Position numbers and translations under genes: made by a program | Shown here: in pieces, positions 44,293 through 53,003 of the stretch | Numbering within the stretch: position 1 is the first letter of the stretch | How the letters are laid out: the number at the start of each line of letters is the position of its first letter | Notes under the pieces: generated by a model | The model's database searches: none | Seen by the model: only the letters and a program-made list of their open reading frames with translations | Told to the model about the DNA's origin: nothing | Source: Aliivibrio salmonicida LFI1238 | GTDB taxonomy: Bacteria; Pseudomonadota; Gammaproteobacteria; Enterobacterales; Vibrionaceae | Direction: 5' to 3' | DNA: 64,000 bases | Assembly (NCBI RefSeq): GCF_000196495.1 | Contig: NC_011312.1 | Span: 3,224,001-3,288,000, forward strand

Positions 44293-45568
44293 CAGGGTCC
44301 ACGCATGTTATTTACGCAGTGATGCCTAATATTTCGGGATATAATTTTTTAAAATAGCTTGAATTCGGTGTTTAGAAATGATCTTATACTGTTAACAAAA
44401 AAAATGAATTACGACGAGTTTAAAGAGCATTTTAACATATTAAGCGATACACGTCAGTCGAGAAAATCGACGTATAATTTCTTTGAAGTAATGTTCCAAG
44501 TAGTTACCGCAATGTTGTGTGGAATGAAGACCTGGGACGAGATAGATACCTTTGGTGAAGAGAATTTAACGTGGTTTAGAAAATTTAGCGATTACTCTCA
44601 TGGAGTACCGAGCCACGATACCATTGCTCGAATAGTTAGCTTGGTTGACCCAGATGAATTTTCAATTTGTTTTACACGGTGGTGCAATGATATTCAGTAT
44701 GAAAAATCATTAGATACGACTCATGTAGCGATTGATGGGAAATTATTAAGAGGAACATATGACTATAGTAAAAACAAATACTTAACTCATATGGTAAATG
44801 CTTATTCTGTTGATACAGGCTTGGTTTTAGGTCAATTAAAAACAGATTCTAAGAGTAATGAAATTACGACAATTCCTGAAATACTAAAGCTAATTAAAGT
44901 TAAAAACAGAACTATTAGTCTTGATGCAATGGGCTGTCAGAGAACAATTGCAGCAGATATTGTTAATAGAGAAGGTGATTACTTATTAGCAGTGAAAGGT
45001 AACCAAGAACGCTTACATAATATGTTATTTAAATAAATTTTCTTTTGCTCAACTTGCTCATTTAGAGTGTGATAAATTTGAAACGGAAGAAGTCGGTAAG
45101 CGCGGAAGCAAAATGGTTAGGTCTTATTATGTTGTGCCATTTACAGAAGTATTTGGAGACTTCTCTGTTGATTGGAAAGGTCTAGAAAGTTTATGTATAG
45201 CAGTGACTTATAATAAACATAACAAAAGTAACTCAGGCTCTTTAGGTATTAGATATTTCATATCATCTAAGAAATTATCAGCAGAAGAGTTTGGTAAATT
45301 ATGCCGAGGCCATTGGGGTGTAGAAAGCATGCATTGGTGGTTGGATAGCGTAATGAAAGAAGACGATAGCAAGATAATGTATCAGCATGCTGCAGAGAAT
45401 TTATCTAGGATCCGCCAGATGTGTATGAACTTCATAAAATTGGTGAATTTAAAAGGAACGTTAAAGAAACGGCAGTTGAAATGTGCACTTAATACAGACT
45501 TTAGAGAGATAGTATTATTTGGCACTTAGCTGTAATTTAACATTTTGGCAACTCATGCGTAAACCCTG
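44293..45568 (+). mobile_element. ISAs1-type element, copy 1
   Basis: 1276 bp from CAGGGTCCACGCATG (44293) to CATGCGTAAACCCTG (45568); the right end differs at two bases from the perfect inverse. No target duplication is visible. It differs from copy 2 by a 14-base loss before the transposase start and by lacking a 9-bp duplication. Same orientation as copy 2, with rfbBADC between them. Confidence 0.88.
44404..45529 (+). pseudogene. ISAs1-type transposase, frameshifted (copy 1)
   Basis: Starts MNYDEFKEHFNILSDTRQSR. The first frame (to 45036) has HVAIDGKLLRGTYD and ISLDAMGCQRTIA and stops at LHNMLFK-stop. The second half (KFSFAQLAHLECDKFETEEV... REMVRSYYV region, then CRGHWGVESMHWWLDSVMKE with the catalytic Glu) is open in the +1 frame, from about 45035 to 45529. 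Copy 1 also lacks the purine-rich stretch before the start codon that copy 2 keeps. The break is at the same place in copy 2, so it predates duplication or is a programmed +1 shift at AAA-TAA-A. Confidence 0.85.
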
Positions 45569-45615
45569 AACCCAAGGTTTACAAGGGATAGCGCTTACTT
45601 AGAAATAAGAGCGAC

Positions 45616-45646
45616 TGTCTCAAAATAGATTTAAAGTGTCTCAGCT
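45616..45646 (+). promoter_or_regulatory. Leader-like repeat shared with the neu leader
   Basis: TGTCTCAAAATAGATTTAAA then GTGTCTCAGCT, about 85 percent like TGTCTCAAAATGGATAAAAA-GTGTCTCAGCT (35458-35478 joined to 36715-36724 once the ISAs1 element is removed). Lies 100 bases before rfbB. Function unknown. Confidence 0.45.
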
Positions 45647-45744
45647 TGGTTCTATAGGCTGAGATTGGGATGTGTGATTTTTCAATTCACAACGTCTAAA
45701 TTGAACTTGTTTTTAGGCAAGTAATACATCTTGGAAGCATAAAA

Positions 45745-46860
45745 ATGAAAATTTTAGTCACAGGTGGAGCTGGTTTTATTGGCTCAGCAGTAGTGCGTCA
45801 CATTATCAATAATACACAAGATAGTGTTATCAATGTCGATAAATTAACTTACGCTGGTAACCTAGAATCGTTAGCGAGTATTGAGTCAAATGAACGTTAT
45901 GTTTTCGAGCAAGTTGATATATGTGACCGTGCCGAATTAGACAGAGTTTTCGCACAATGCAAGCCTGATGCTGTTATGCATTTAGCAGCAGAGTCACATG
46001 TTGATCGCTCAATCACGGGCCCGGCAGATTTCATCCAGACTAATATCGTGGGCACCTATACACTTCTTGAAGCGACAAGAGCGTATTGGAACACATTATC
46101 TGAAGATGCTAAGAAAGCTTTTCGTTTTCATCATATCTCTACTGACGAAGTCTATGGCGATTTACCGCATCCAGACGATATTGAAGATGGTACAGAGCCT
46201 TCAGCGAATAAAGAGTTACCGTTATTTACCGAAACAACATCATACGAGCCATCAAGCCCATATTCTGCATCTAAGGCTAGTTCTGATCATTTAGTTCGTG
46301 CTTGGTTAAGAACCTATGGGTTACCAACAATAGTAACCAACTGTTCAAATAACTATGGTCCATATCACTTCCCTGAAAAGCTGATCCCACTGGTTATTTT
46401 AAATGCATTAGAAGGAAAACCTTTACCTATTTACGGTAAAGGTGATCAAATTCGCGATTGGTTGTTTGTTGAGGACCACGCACGTGCGCTCTATAAAGTT
46501 GTGACTGAAGGTAAAGTCGGTGAAACCTACAACATCGGTGGTCATAACGAAAAGCAAAACTTAGAAGTTGTTCAGACGATTTGCGCAATTTTAGATTCTT
46601 TAGTGCCAAAAGAATCTAAGTACCAAGAACAAATCACTTATGTAACAGATAGGCCAGGCCATGACCGACGTTATGCAATTGATTCAAGTAAAATGCAGCG
46701 AGAACTCAGTTGGACACCACTAGAAACTTTTGAAACAGGTCTTAAAAAGACGATTGAATGGTATTTAAATAACCAAGAATGGTGTCAACATGTACAAGAT
46801 GGCAGCTATCAACGTGAGCGCCTAGGTGTAGAGTCAGTAGAATCAAAGGAAAGTAAATAA
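45745..46860 (+). CDS. rfbB: dTDP-glucose 4,6-dehydratase RfbB
   Basis: 371-residue SDR enzyme, second step to dTDP-L-rhamnose. NAD loop GGAGFIGSAVVRH; HLAAESHVDRS; HISTDEVYGDL (Asp-Glu catalytic pair); catalytic YSASKASSDHLVRAW (YxxxK); NNYGPYHFPEKLIPL. Slightly longer than usual owing to the tail QRERLGVESVESKESK. Last base overlaps the rfbA start. First gene of rfbBADC, bracketed by two ISAs1-type copies. Confidence 0.97.
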   Translation: MKILVTGGAGFIGSAVVRHIINNTQDSVINVDKLTYAGNLESLASIESNERYVFEQVDICDRAELDRVFAQCKPDAVMHLAAESHVDRSITGPADFIQTNIVGTYTLLEATRAYWNTLSEDAKKAFRFHHISTDEVYGDLPHPDDIEDGTEPSANKELPLFTETTSYEPSSPYSASKASSDHLVRAWLRTYGLPTIVTNCSNNYGPYHFPEKLIPLVILNALEGKPLPIYGKGDQIRDWLFVEDHARALYKVVTEGKVGETYNIGGHNEKQNLEVVQTICAILDSLVPKESKYQEQITYVTDRPGHDRRYAIDSSKMQRELSWTPLETFETGLKKTIEWYLNNQEWCQHVQDGSYQRERLGVESVESKESK

Positions 46861-47747
46861 TGAAAGGGATTGTTCTCGCTGGTGGTTCAGGTACACGTCT
46901 GTACCCATTAACTCGTGGTGTATCTAAACAACTATTGCCTATCTACGATAAGCCAATGGTGTTTTATCCTATTTCTACCTTAATGCTGGCGGGCATTAAA
47001 GACATTTTAATTATTACTACGCCTGAAGATAACGCGGGTTTTAAACGTTTATTGGGTGATGGCTCTTACTTTGGTATTAATATCGAGTATGCCATTCAAC
47101 CTAGTCCAGATGGTTTAGCGCAAGCCTTTATTATCGGTGAAGAGTTCATTGGTAATGACAGTGTGTGTTTGGTGTTGGGAGACAATATTTTCTATGGCCA
47201 ATTTTTCTCTCAAACGTTAAAAAATGCGGCGTCTCGTGAATCTGGAGCGACAGTATTTGGTTATCAAGTAAAGGACCCTGAGCGTTTTGGTGTGGTTGAG
47301 TTTGATGACAACATGAAGGCGATTTCGATTGAAGAAAAACCTGAAGCACCAAAATCAAATTATGCGGTAACCGGGCTTTATTTCTACGATAACGATGTGA
47401 TTGAGATGGCGAAGAAAGTAACTCCTTCACATCGAGGTGAGCTTGAAATTACCACGTTGAATGAGATGTACCTTAATAATGGCTCGTTAAATGTTGAGTT
47501 ATTAGGTCGTGGTTTTGCGTGGCTTGATACTGGAACGCATGAAAGTCTTCATGAAGCGTCTTCATTTGTACAAACCATTGAGAATGTTCAAGGGTTAAAG
47601 GTGGCGTGTTTGGAAGAAATATCGTGGCGTAATGGTTGGTTGAGTGATGAGCAAGTGTTAACACTTGCGAAACCGATGATGAAGAATGAGTATGGCCAAT
47701 ATTTGACTCGCTTAGTAAATGAAAGTCAAAAAAAGGCCATGAATTGA
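46860..47747 (+). CDS. rfbA: Glucose-1-phosphate thymidylyltransferase RfbA
   Basis: 295 residues. Makes dTDP-glucose from dTTP and glucose-1-phosphate. Pyrophosphorylase signature GGSGTRLYPLTRGVSKQLLP at residues 8-27; LVLGDNIFYG, EEKPEAPKSNYAVTGLYFYD and GFAWLDTGTHESL are standard. The product pathway is subject to feedback by dTDP-rhamnose in this family. Overlaps rfbB and rfbD by single bases. Confidence 0.97.
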   Translation: MKGIVLAGGSGTRLYPLTRGVSKQLLPIYDKPMVFYPISTLMLAGIKDILIITTPEDNAGFKRLLGDGSYFGINIEYAIQPSPDGLAQAFIIGEEFIGNDSVCLVLGDNIFYGQFFSQTLKNAASRESGATVFGYQVKDPERFGVVEFDDNMKAISIEEKPEAPKSNYAVTGLYFYDNDVIEMAKKVTPSHRGELEITTLNEMYLNNGSLNVELLGRGFAWLDTGTHESLHEASSFVQTIENVQGLKVACLEEISWRNGWLSDEQVLTLAKPMMKNEYGQYLTRLVNESQKKAMN

Positions 47748-48628
47748 TGCGGGTATTAATTACAGGATGTTATGGTCAAGTTGGTCATTGCCTTACTGCT
47801 CAATTAGTGAATAAAGCAAGCACAAGCGTGCTTGCTTTAGACCGAGATCAGTTAGACATCACTAATCAAGATGCTGTGAATGCAATTGCTGATGATTTTC
47901 AACCCACGATTATTATCAATGCGGCGGCGCATACTGCCGTGGATAAAGCGGAAGACGAAGTGGATTTGTCATACGCGATTAATCGTGATGGACCTAACTA
48001 TTTAGCGCAAGCCGCACAGCGAGTTGGTGCGGCTATGTTGCATATCTCAACCGATTATGTCTTTGAAGGTAATAAGGTTGGTGAGTATGACGAGCGTGAT
48101 GTTACGCATCCACAAGGCGTTTACGGTGAAAGTAAATTAGCCGGTGAAAGCGCCGTAGCAAACGCGTGCGATAAACACATTATCCTTCGTACTGCTTGGG
48201 TGTTTGGTGAGCATGGTAATAATTTTGTCAAAACCATGCTCCGTTTAGGCGTAACTCGAGATGAATTAAGCATTGTTGGAGACCAGTTTGGTGGACCAAC
48301 GTACGCGGGTGATATTGCCAACGCATTGATTACTATCGCAGAGCGCATTACCCAAGGTAATATGGTTGATTATGGTGTCTATCACTATTCTGGTTTGCCT
48401 CATGTGAGTTGGTACGAGTTTGCTGATGCTATTTTTGATACAGCAAAAGAGCAAGGTGTAATTAAGACAAAGCCAAGCTTAACGGGCATCACAACAGTGC
48501 AATACCCAACCCCAGCGAAACGTCCAAGTAACTCTTGCCTAAATACCAATAAAATCACAACCGCATTTTCAATAGAAGCGAGTGATTGGCAAACGGCCCT
48601 AAAGAACATACAAGCGTATACAGGATAA
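47747..48628 (+). CDS. rfbD: dTDP-4-dehydrorhamnose reductase RfbD
   Basis: 293 residues. Final NADPH-dependent reduction to dTDP-L-rhamnose. ITGCYGQVGHCL nucleotide loop, INAAAHTAVDKAEDE, STDYVFEG, catalytic YGESKLAGE and ILRTAWVFGEHGNNF. Start ATG at 47747 within TGATG (an in-frame TTG three bases earlier is less likely). Confidence 0.96.
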   Translation: MRVLITGCYGQVGHCLTAQLVNKASTSVLALDRDQLDITNQDAVNAIADDFQPTIIINAAAHTAVDKAEDEVDLSYAINRDGPNYLAQAAQRVGAAMLHISTDYVFEGNKVGEYDERDVTHPQGVYGESKLAGESAVANACDKHIILRTAWVFGEHGNNFVKTMLRLGVTRDELSIVGDQFGGPTYAGDIANALITIAERITQGNMVDYGVYHYSGLPHVSWYEFADAIFDTAKEQGVIKTKPSLTGITTVQYPTPAKRPSNSCLNTNKITTAFSIEASDWQTALKNIQAYTG

Positions 48629-48632
48629 GTGC

Positions 48633-49187
48633 ATGAAAGTGATTGATACTCGCATTCCCGATGTGAAAATTATTGAGCCATCGGTTTTTGGTGATGAACG
48701 CGGCTTCTTTATGGAAACCTGGAATCAAGCGAAATTTGAAGAGTTAGTGACTGGTAAGCCTACCCGATTCGTACAAGATAACCATTCAAAATCTAAGAAA
48801 GGGATTTTGCGTGGCTTGCATTATCAAACTGAAAACACCCAAGGGAAATTAGTTCGTGTGGTTTCAGGAGAGGTGTTTGACGTGGCGGTCGATATACGTA
48901 AAGGCTCTCCAACGTTTGGTCAGTGGGTTGGCGAGTATTTATCCGCAGAAAACAAGCGGCAGTTGTGGGTGCCGAAAGGGTTTGCACATGGTTTTTATGT
49001 AACGAGTGATGAAGCTGAATTTGTATATAAGTGTACGGATTATTATAATCCGAAAGTTGAAATATCACTTTTTTGGGCCGATGAGAGCTTAGCTATAAAT
49101 TGGCCTCTTTCCGGAATTCCCATGCTTTCTGAAAAAGATATAAATGGAATAAAATTTGAAAAGATAATTAGTAATGATTGGGCATGA
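48633..49187 (+). CDS. rfbC: dTDP-4-dehydrorhamnose 3,5-epimerase RfbC
   Basis: 184-residue cupin epimerase. DERGFFMETWN, FVQDNHSKSKKGILRGLHYQ (catalytic His), VFDVAVDIRKGSPTFGQWVG, VPKGFAHGFYV and YKCTDYYNP (Tyr). Stop overlaps the next start as ATGA. Completes a full dTDP-L-rhamnose set. Confidence 0.97.
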   Translation: MKVIDTRIPDVKIIEPSVFGDERGFFMETWNQAKFEELVTGKPTRFVQDNHSKSKKGILRGLHYQTENTQGKLVRVVSGEVFDVAVDIRKGSPTFGQWVGEYLSAENKRQLWVPKGFAHGFYVTSDEAEFVYKCTDYYNPKVEISLFWADESLAINWPLSGIPMLSEKDINGIKFEKIISNDWA

Positions 49188-49466
49188 CTGAAGAAACAAC
49201 TAAGCAAGACGGAAATAAAATAATAGCGAAAAATGCTATTTTCTTGTATTTAAGAATGTTTTTTACTTTAGGTGTATCTTTATATACTTCTCGAGTTGTG
49301 TTAGATGCTCTAGGTGTAGAAGATTTTGGTATTTACAATGTCGTTGGTAGCATCGTTCTAATGCTGTCTTTTTTAAATACATCAATGAGTAGTGCTACTG
49401 CAAGATTTATTACTTTTGAAATCGGTAAAAAAGGGCACGTTCAAAAAGTTTTTACCGCATCTGTCC
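49184..49466 (+). pseudogene. Second wzx-like flippase gene, cut by ISAs1-type copy 2
   Basis: The first ~94 residues of a PST/MOP-type exporter (KNAIFLYLRMFFTLGVSLYT, SRVVLDALGVEDFGIYNVVG, SMSSATARFITFEIGKKGHV), a start typical of O-antigen flippases. The IS begins at 49467; the frame then runs into IS sequence and stops at 49531. No downstream remainder is visible after the IS, so the rest is deleted, not merely displaced. ATG at 49184 overlaps the rfbC stop. Confidence 0.8.
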
Positions 49467-50765
49467 CAGGGTCCACGCATGTTATTTACGCAGTGATTCC
49501 TAATATTTCGGGATATAATTTTTTAAAATAGCTTGAATTCGGTGTTTAGAAATGATCTTATACTGTTAACAAAACAGAAGAAGACAAAATGATGAATTAC
49601 GACGAGTTTAAAGAGCATTTTAACATATTAAGCGATACACGTCAGTCGAGAAAATCGACGTATAATTTCTTTGAAGTAATGTTCCAAGTAGTTACCGCAA
49701 TGTTGTGTGGAATGAAGACCTGGGATGAGATAGATACCTTTGGTGAAGAGAATTTAACGTGGTTTAGAAAATTTAGCGATTACTCTAATGGAGTACCGAG
49801 CCACGATACCATTGCTCGAATAGTTAGCTTGGTTGACCCAGATGAATTTTCAATTTGTTTTACACGGTGGTGCAATGATATTCAGTATGAAAAATCATTA
49901 GATACGACTCATGTAGCGATTGATGGGGAATCATTAAGAGGAACATATGACTATAGTAAAAACAAATACTTAACTCATATGGTAAATGCTTATTCTGTTG
50001 ATACAGGCTTGGTTTTAGGTCAATTAAAAACAGATTCTAAGAGTAATGAAATTACGACAATTCCTGAAATACTAAAGCTAATTAAAGTTAAAAACAGAAC
50101 TATTAGTCTTGATGCAATGGGCTGTCAGAGAACAATTGCAGCAGATATTGTTAATAGAGAAGGTGATTACTTATTAGCAGTGAAAGGTAACCAAGAACGC
50201 TTACATAATATGTTATTTAAATAAATTTTCTTTTGCTCAACTTGCTCAACTTGCTCATTTAGAGTGTGATAAATTTGAAACGGAAGAAGTCGGTAAGCGC
50301 GGAAGCAAAATGGTTAGGTCTTATTATGTTGTGCCATTTACAGAAGTATTTGGAGACTTCTCTGTTGATTGGAAAGGTCTAGAAAGTTTATGTATAGCAG
50401 TGACTTATAATAAACATAACAAAAGTAACTCAGGCTCTTTAGGTATTAGATATTTCATATCATCTAAGAAATTATCAGCAGAAGAGTTTGGTAAATTATG
50501 CCGAGGCCATTGGGGTGTAGAAAGCATGCATTGGTGGTTGGATAGCGTAATGAAAGAAGACGATAGCAAGATAATGTATCAGCATGCTGCAGAGAATTTA
50601 TCTAGGATCCGCCAGATGTGTATGAACTTCATAAAATTGGTGAATTTAAAAGGAACGTTAAAGAAACGGCAGTTGAAATGTGCACTTAATACAGACTTTA
50701 GAGAGATGGTATTATTTGGCACTTAGCTGTAATTTAACATTTTGGCAACTCATGCGTGGACCCTG
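49467..50765 (+). mobile_element. ISAs1-type element, copy 2
   Basis: 1299 bp with perfect 15-bp ends CAGGGTCCACGCATG (49467) and CATGCGTGGACCCTG (50765). No direct target duplication (left ATCTGTCC, right ATCAAACC). Contains a 9-bp duplication (TGCTCAACT) absent from copy 1. Truncates the second wzx. Confidence 0.9.
49589..50726 (+). pseudogene. ISAs1-type transposase, frameshifted (copy 2)
   Basis: Same two-frame structure as copy 1: first part to 50224, second part in the +1 frame, open from there to 50726. Compared with copy 1 the first-Asp block reads AIDGESLRGTYD instead of AIDGKLLRGTYD, with one His/Asn change (YSNGVPS) and one Ile/Met change (REMVLFGT). The preceding ACAGAAGAAGAC gives this copy a better ribosome site. 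Confidence 0.85.
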
Positions 50766-50785
50766 ATCAAACCTCTAGCTGATTT

Positions 50786-50799
50786 GGTCAACAACGCCC
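50786..50799 (-). repeat. IS5/IS903-like terminal fragment, right
   Basis: GGTCAACAACGCCC; on the minus strand GGGCGTTGTTGACC followed by AAATCAGCTAGAGG. Inverted relative to 44280-44292 and next to ISAs1-type copy 2. No transposase for it is present here. Confidence 0.45.
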
Positions 50800-50827
50800 T
50801 TAAAAGTTTAACTTAATAATAAGGTAT

Positions 50828-51706
50828 ATGGTGAGTGAAATTTTATTAAGCATAGTTATTCCAACCTGTAATCGATTAGACTGCTTGCCGCGAGCACTAA
50901 ACTCGATAGTGTATCAACAGCTTTCTAGTATTGAAATAGTCATTGTAGATGATAGTAAAGAGAGCTTAGTCACAGAAATTCGGAAAATCGTTAGTTTAAT
51001 TGTACCAAGTTCTATCGTTGTCAAGGTGATACGAAATGATGGTTTGCATAGTGCTGCAAGAGCTAGAAACCTAGGTGTAGCTCAAGCCGAAGGAGAGTTT
51101 ATTACGTTTCTTGATGACGATGATATTTATATGCCAGGCCGTTTGAATAATATGCTTCATATAGCTAAAGAGGGTAAGTACTCGTTGGTCTCATCTGGGC
51201 GTTTTTTTGAATCCGGTGACTTTGAAGTGATCAATAGTCAAACTAGGCAAAAGTTTGGTGAAATATCTATAGACGATATAAAGTATCATAATGACATTGA
51301 TATTGGATTTATGATTAAAAAATCTCGTTTTGAAGAGCTCGGCGGTTTTAATATTAACTTAAAGTCATTGGAAGATTGGGACTTTATTCTAAGACACCTA
51401 TTCATTGGTAACTGCTACAAAATTAAGCGACTTGATTACGCCGTTAACATTGAACTTGGTAAAGTTAGAGTTTCAAATAGTGATAGTGAAAGTTATCTTC
51501 AGTTAGGAATATTACATAAAGACAGATTTGGTGATGCATGGTTTTTGTATATGAAAGCTCATGGGTTAAGTTTGAGTAACTGTTTAACAATTTTAGATCT
51601 GGCTAAATGCTTTGCGAAGGGATCAACTTTTAGAATCATTTATTGCTATGGAAGGCAATTTAAAAATAGAGTTAAAAATTATTTTACTAAACCTAATTTC
51701 AGGTGA
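50828..51706 (+). CDS. Glycosyltransferase family 2
   Basis: 292 residues. GT2 GT-A fold: LSIVIPTCNRLDCLPRALNS, IEIVIVDDS, AARARNLGVAQAEGEFITFL with DDDD metal motif (LDDDDIYM) and LEDWDFILRHLF (catalytic base region, E-D-W). No membrane helix. Probably adds one sugar of the repeat unit; specificity unknown. First gene right of ISAs1-type copy 2; wzy follows after 3 bases. Confidence 0.85.
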   Translation: MVSEILLSIVIPTCNRLDCLPRALNSIVYQQLSSIEIVIVDDSKESLVTEIRKIVSLIVPSSIVVKVIRNDGLHSAARARNLGVAQAEGEFITFLDDDDIYMPGRLNNMLHIAKEGKYSLVSSGRFFESGDFEVINSQTRQKFGEISIDDIKYHNDIDIGFMIKKSRFEELGGFNINLKSLEDWDFILRHLFIGNCYKIKRLDYAVNIELGKVRVSNSDSESYLQLGILHKDRFGDAWFLYMKAHGLSLSNCLTILDLAKCFAKGSTFRIIYCYGRQFKNRVKNYFTKPNFR

Positions 51707-51709
51707 ACT

Positions 51710-52993
51710 ATGAGTTTTTTTTTCAGAGTACTTGGCTATATTTTTATAAGTTTATTGTTTTTTTTGTACTTTTTAAATTTAAGCGATATAGCATCAAGCA
51801 GTAAGTTAACTCTTATAATAAGTTATTTTTCAATGAATTTAATTATTATTGTTAGCTTTCTTATTTATAAAAAACTTTTCAATCCAATAATATTTGTTTT
51901 ACCATTTTTATTTGGTTTTTTCTACTATCAATTTAACTTATCATATCGTCAAAATGACCTTTCACTAGAAACTTATATTGTTATTTTTGTGTTTTTTATA
52001 GCATATTTTTCAGGTTGTATTTTTTCAAGTAAGGCCAAATGTATTTCTTATGATGCAAGCGTTTCGTATAGTGTTGTGCATTTATTTTTTACTCTCGGTG
52101 TCATTATTTTTGTAGTTGAGACCTTTTTAAGTGGTGGCTTTTCAGTAGTTAAAACACTACAAGGTTCAAATGCCTACATAGATAAAATTAATTTACCAAT
52201 TCTTCATTATTTCTACATGTTGTTAGCTATACTTCCTAGTTGCTATTACTACCTATATAAAAAAGGAAACATAAGGAAGTATATTTGCATTGGTTATATT
52301 CTATTCTGTACATTAATGATATTTGATTCTTTATCAAGACAATTGATTTTATTATTAATATTTTCTTTATTTTTTACCTATATTAGATTTAATGATTTAT
52401 CGATAGACAAGCAATTCTTCAAACTGACTATTTCTATAAGTATTTTGTTTATTATTATCGGTTCTTTGAGATATCTAGGCGGCGGTACATCAGATGTCAA
52501 TGAGTTGGAGTTTATGAAAGCTTATGCTAAAATAAACAAGGAATTTGATGTAAATATATTTGATGTTACTTTTAATCTGTATACAGCGACAAATTTTTCT
52601 ACGTTAAATGACATGATTTTACTAAATGATAATGAGTTACATTTTGGTAAATATTTATTGCAAGCGTATATAAAAATATTTAAATACAATGAAGCTTTCG
52701 ATATAGAGTATAACCCACTTTTAGACTCTTATAGCTTACTGGGAACTATAATTGCGGATTTATATTTAGACTTTGGAGTTTTTGGTGTTGCTATTATTTC
52801 ATTTTTATATGGTATTTTAGCTGATTATAGTTATAGATCATATATAAACTCAAAAAGTTTATCTTCTAGCTTGCTAATAAGTGTTGTGTTTTACTCACTA
52901 TTTATGAGTCCATTTACAAATTACTTCAATCAATTATTTGTCCTTCTTTGTTTTCTTTTTTCAATGAAGTTTAGATATGTATTTAAATTTTAA
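51710..52993 (+). CDS. wzy: Wzy-like O-antigen/oligosaccharide repeat-unit polymerase
   Basis: 427 residues, extremely hydrophobic, about 11-12 predicted membrane segments, with a long soluble loop after about residue 250 (RYLGGGTSDVNELEFMKAYA). Low sequence conservation is normal for Wzy; the call rests on topology, the DSLSRQ cytoplasmic turn and the location among glycosyltransferases. It would polymerise lipid-linked units in the periplasm. Very AT-rich, as expected for such genes. Confidence 0.75.
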   Translation: MSFFFRVLGYIFISLLFFLYFLNLSDIASSSKLTLIISYFSMNLIIIVSFLIYKKLFNPIIFVLPFLFGFFYYQFNLSYRQNDLSLETYIVIFVFFIAYFSGCIFSSKAKCISYDASVSYSVVHLFFTLGVIIFVVETFLSGGFSVVKTLQGSNAYIDKINLPILHYFYMLLAILPSCYYYLYKKGNIRKYICIGYILFCTLMIFDSLSRQLILLLIFSLFFTYIRFNDLSIDKQFFKLTISISILFIIIGSLRYLGGGTSDVNELEFMKAYAKINKEFDVNIFDVTFNLYTATNFSTLNDMILLNDNELHFGKYLLQAYIKIFKYNEAFDIEYNPLLDSYSLLGTIIADLYLDFGVFGVAIISFLYGILADYSYRSYINSKSLSSSLLISVVFYSLFMSPFTNYFNQLFVLLCFLFSMKFRYVFKF

Positions 52994-53003
52994 ACAGGTT
53001 GGT

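Noticed and set aside
44293..50765. Classic composite transposon with a flanking duplication
   Set aside because: I looked for matching 8-10 bp at the outer ends (TGTTGACC against ATCAAACC) and found none, so I report only the bracketing arrangement.
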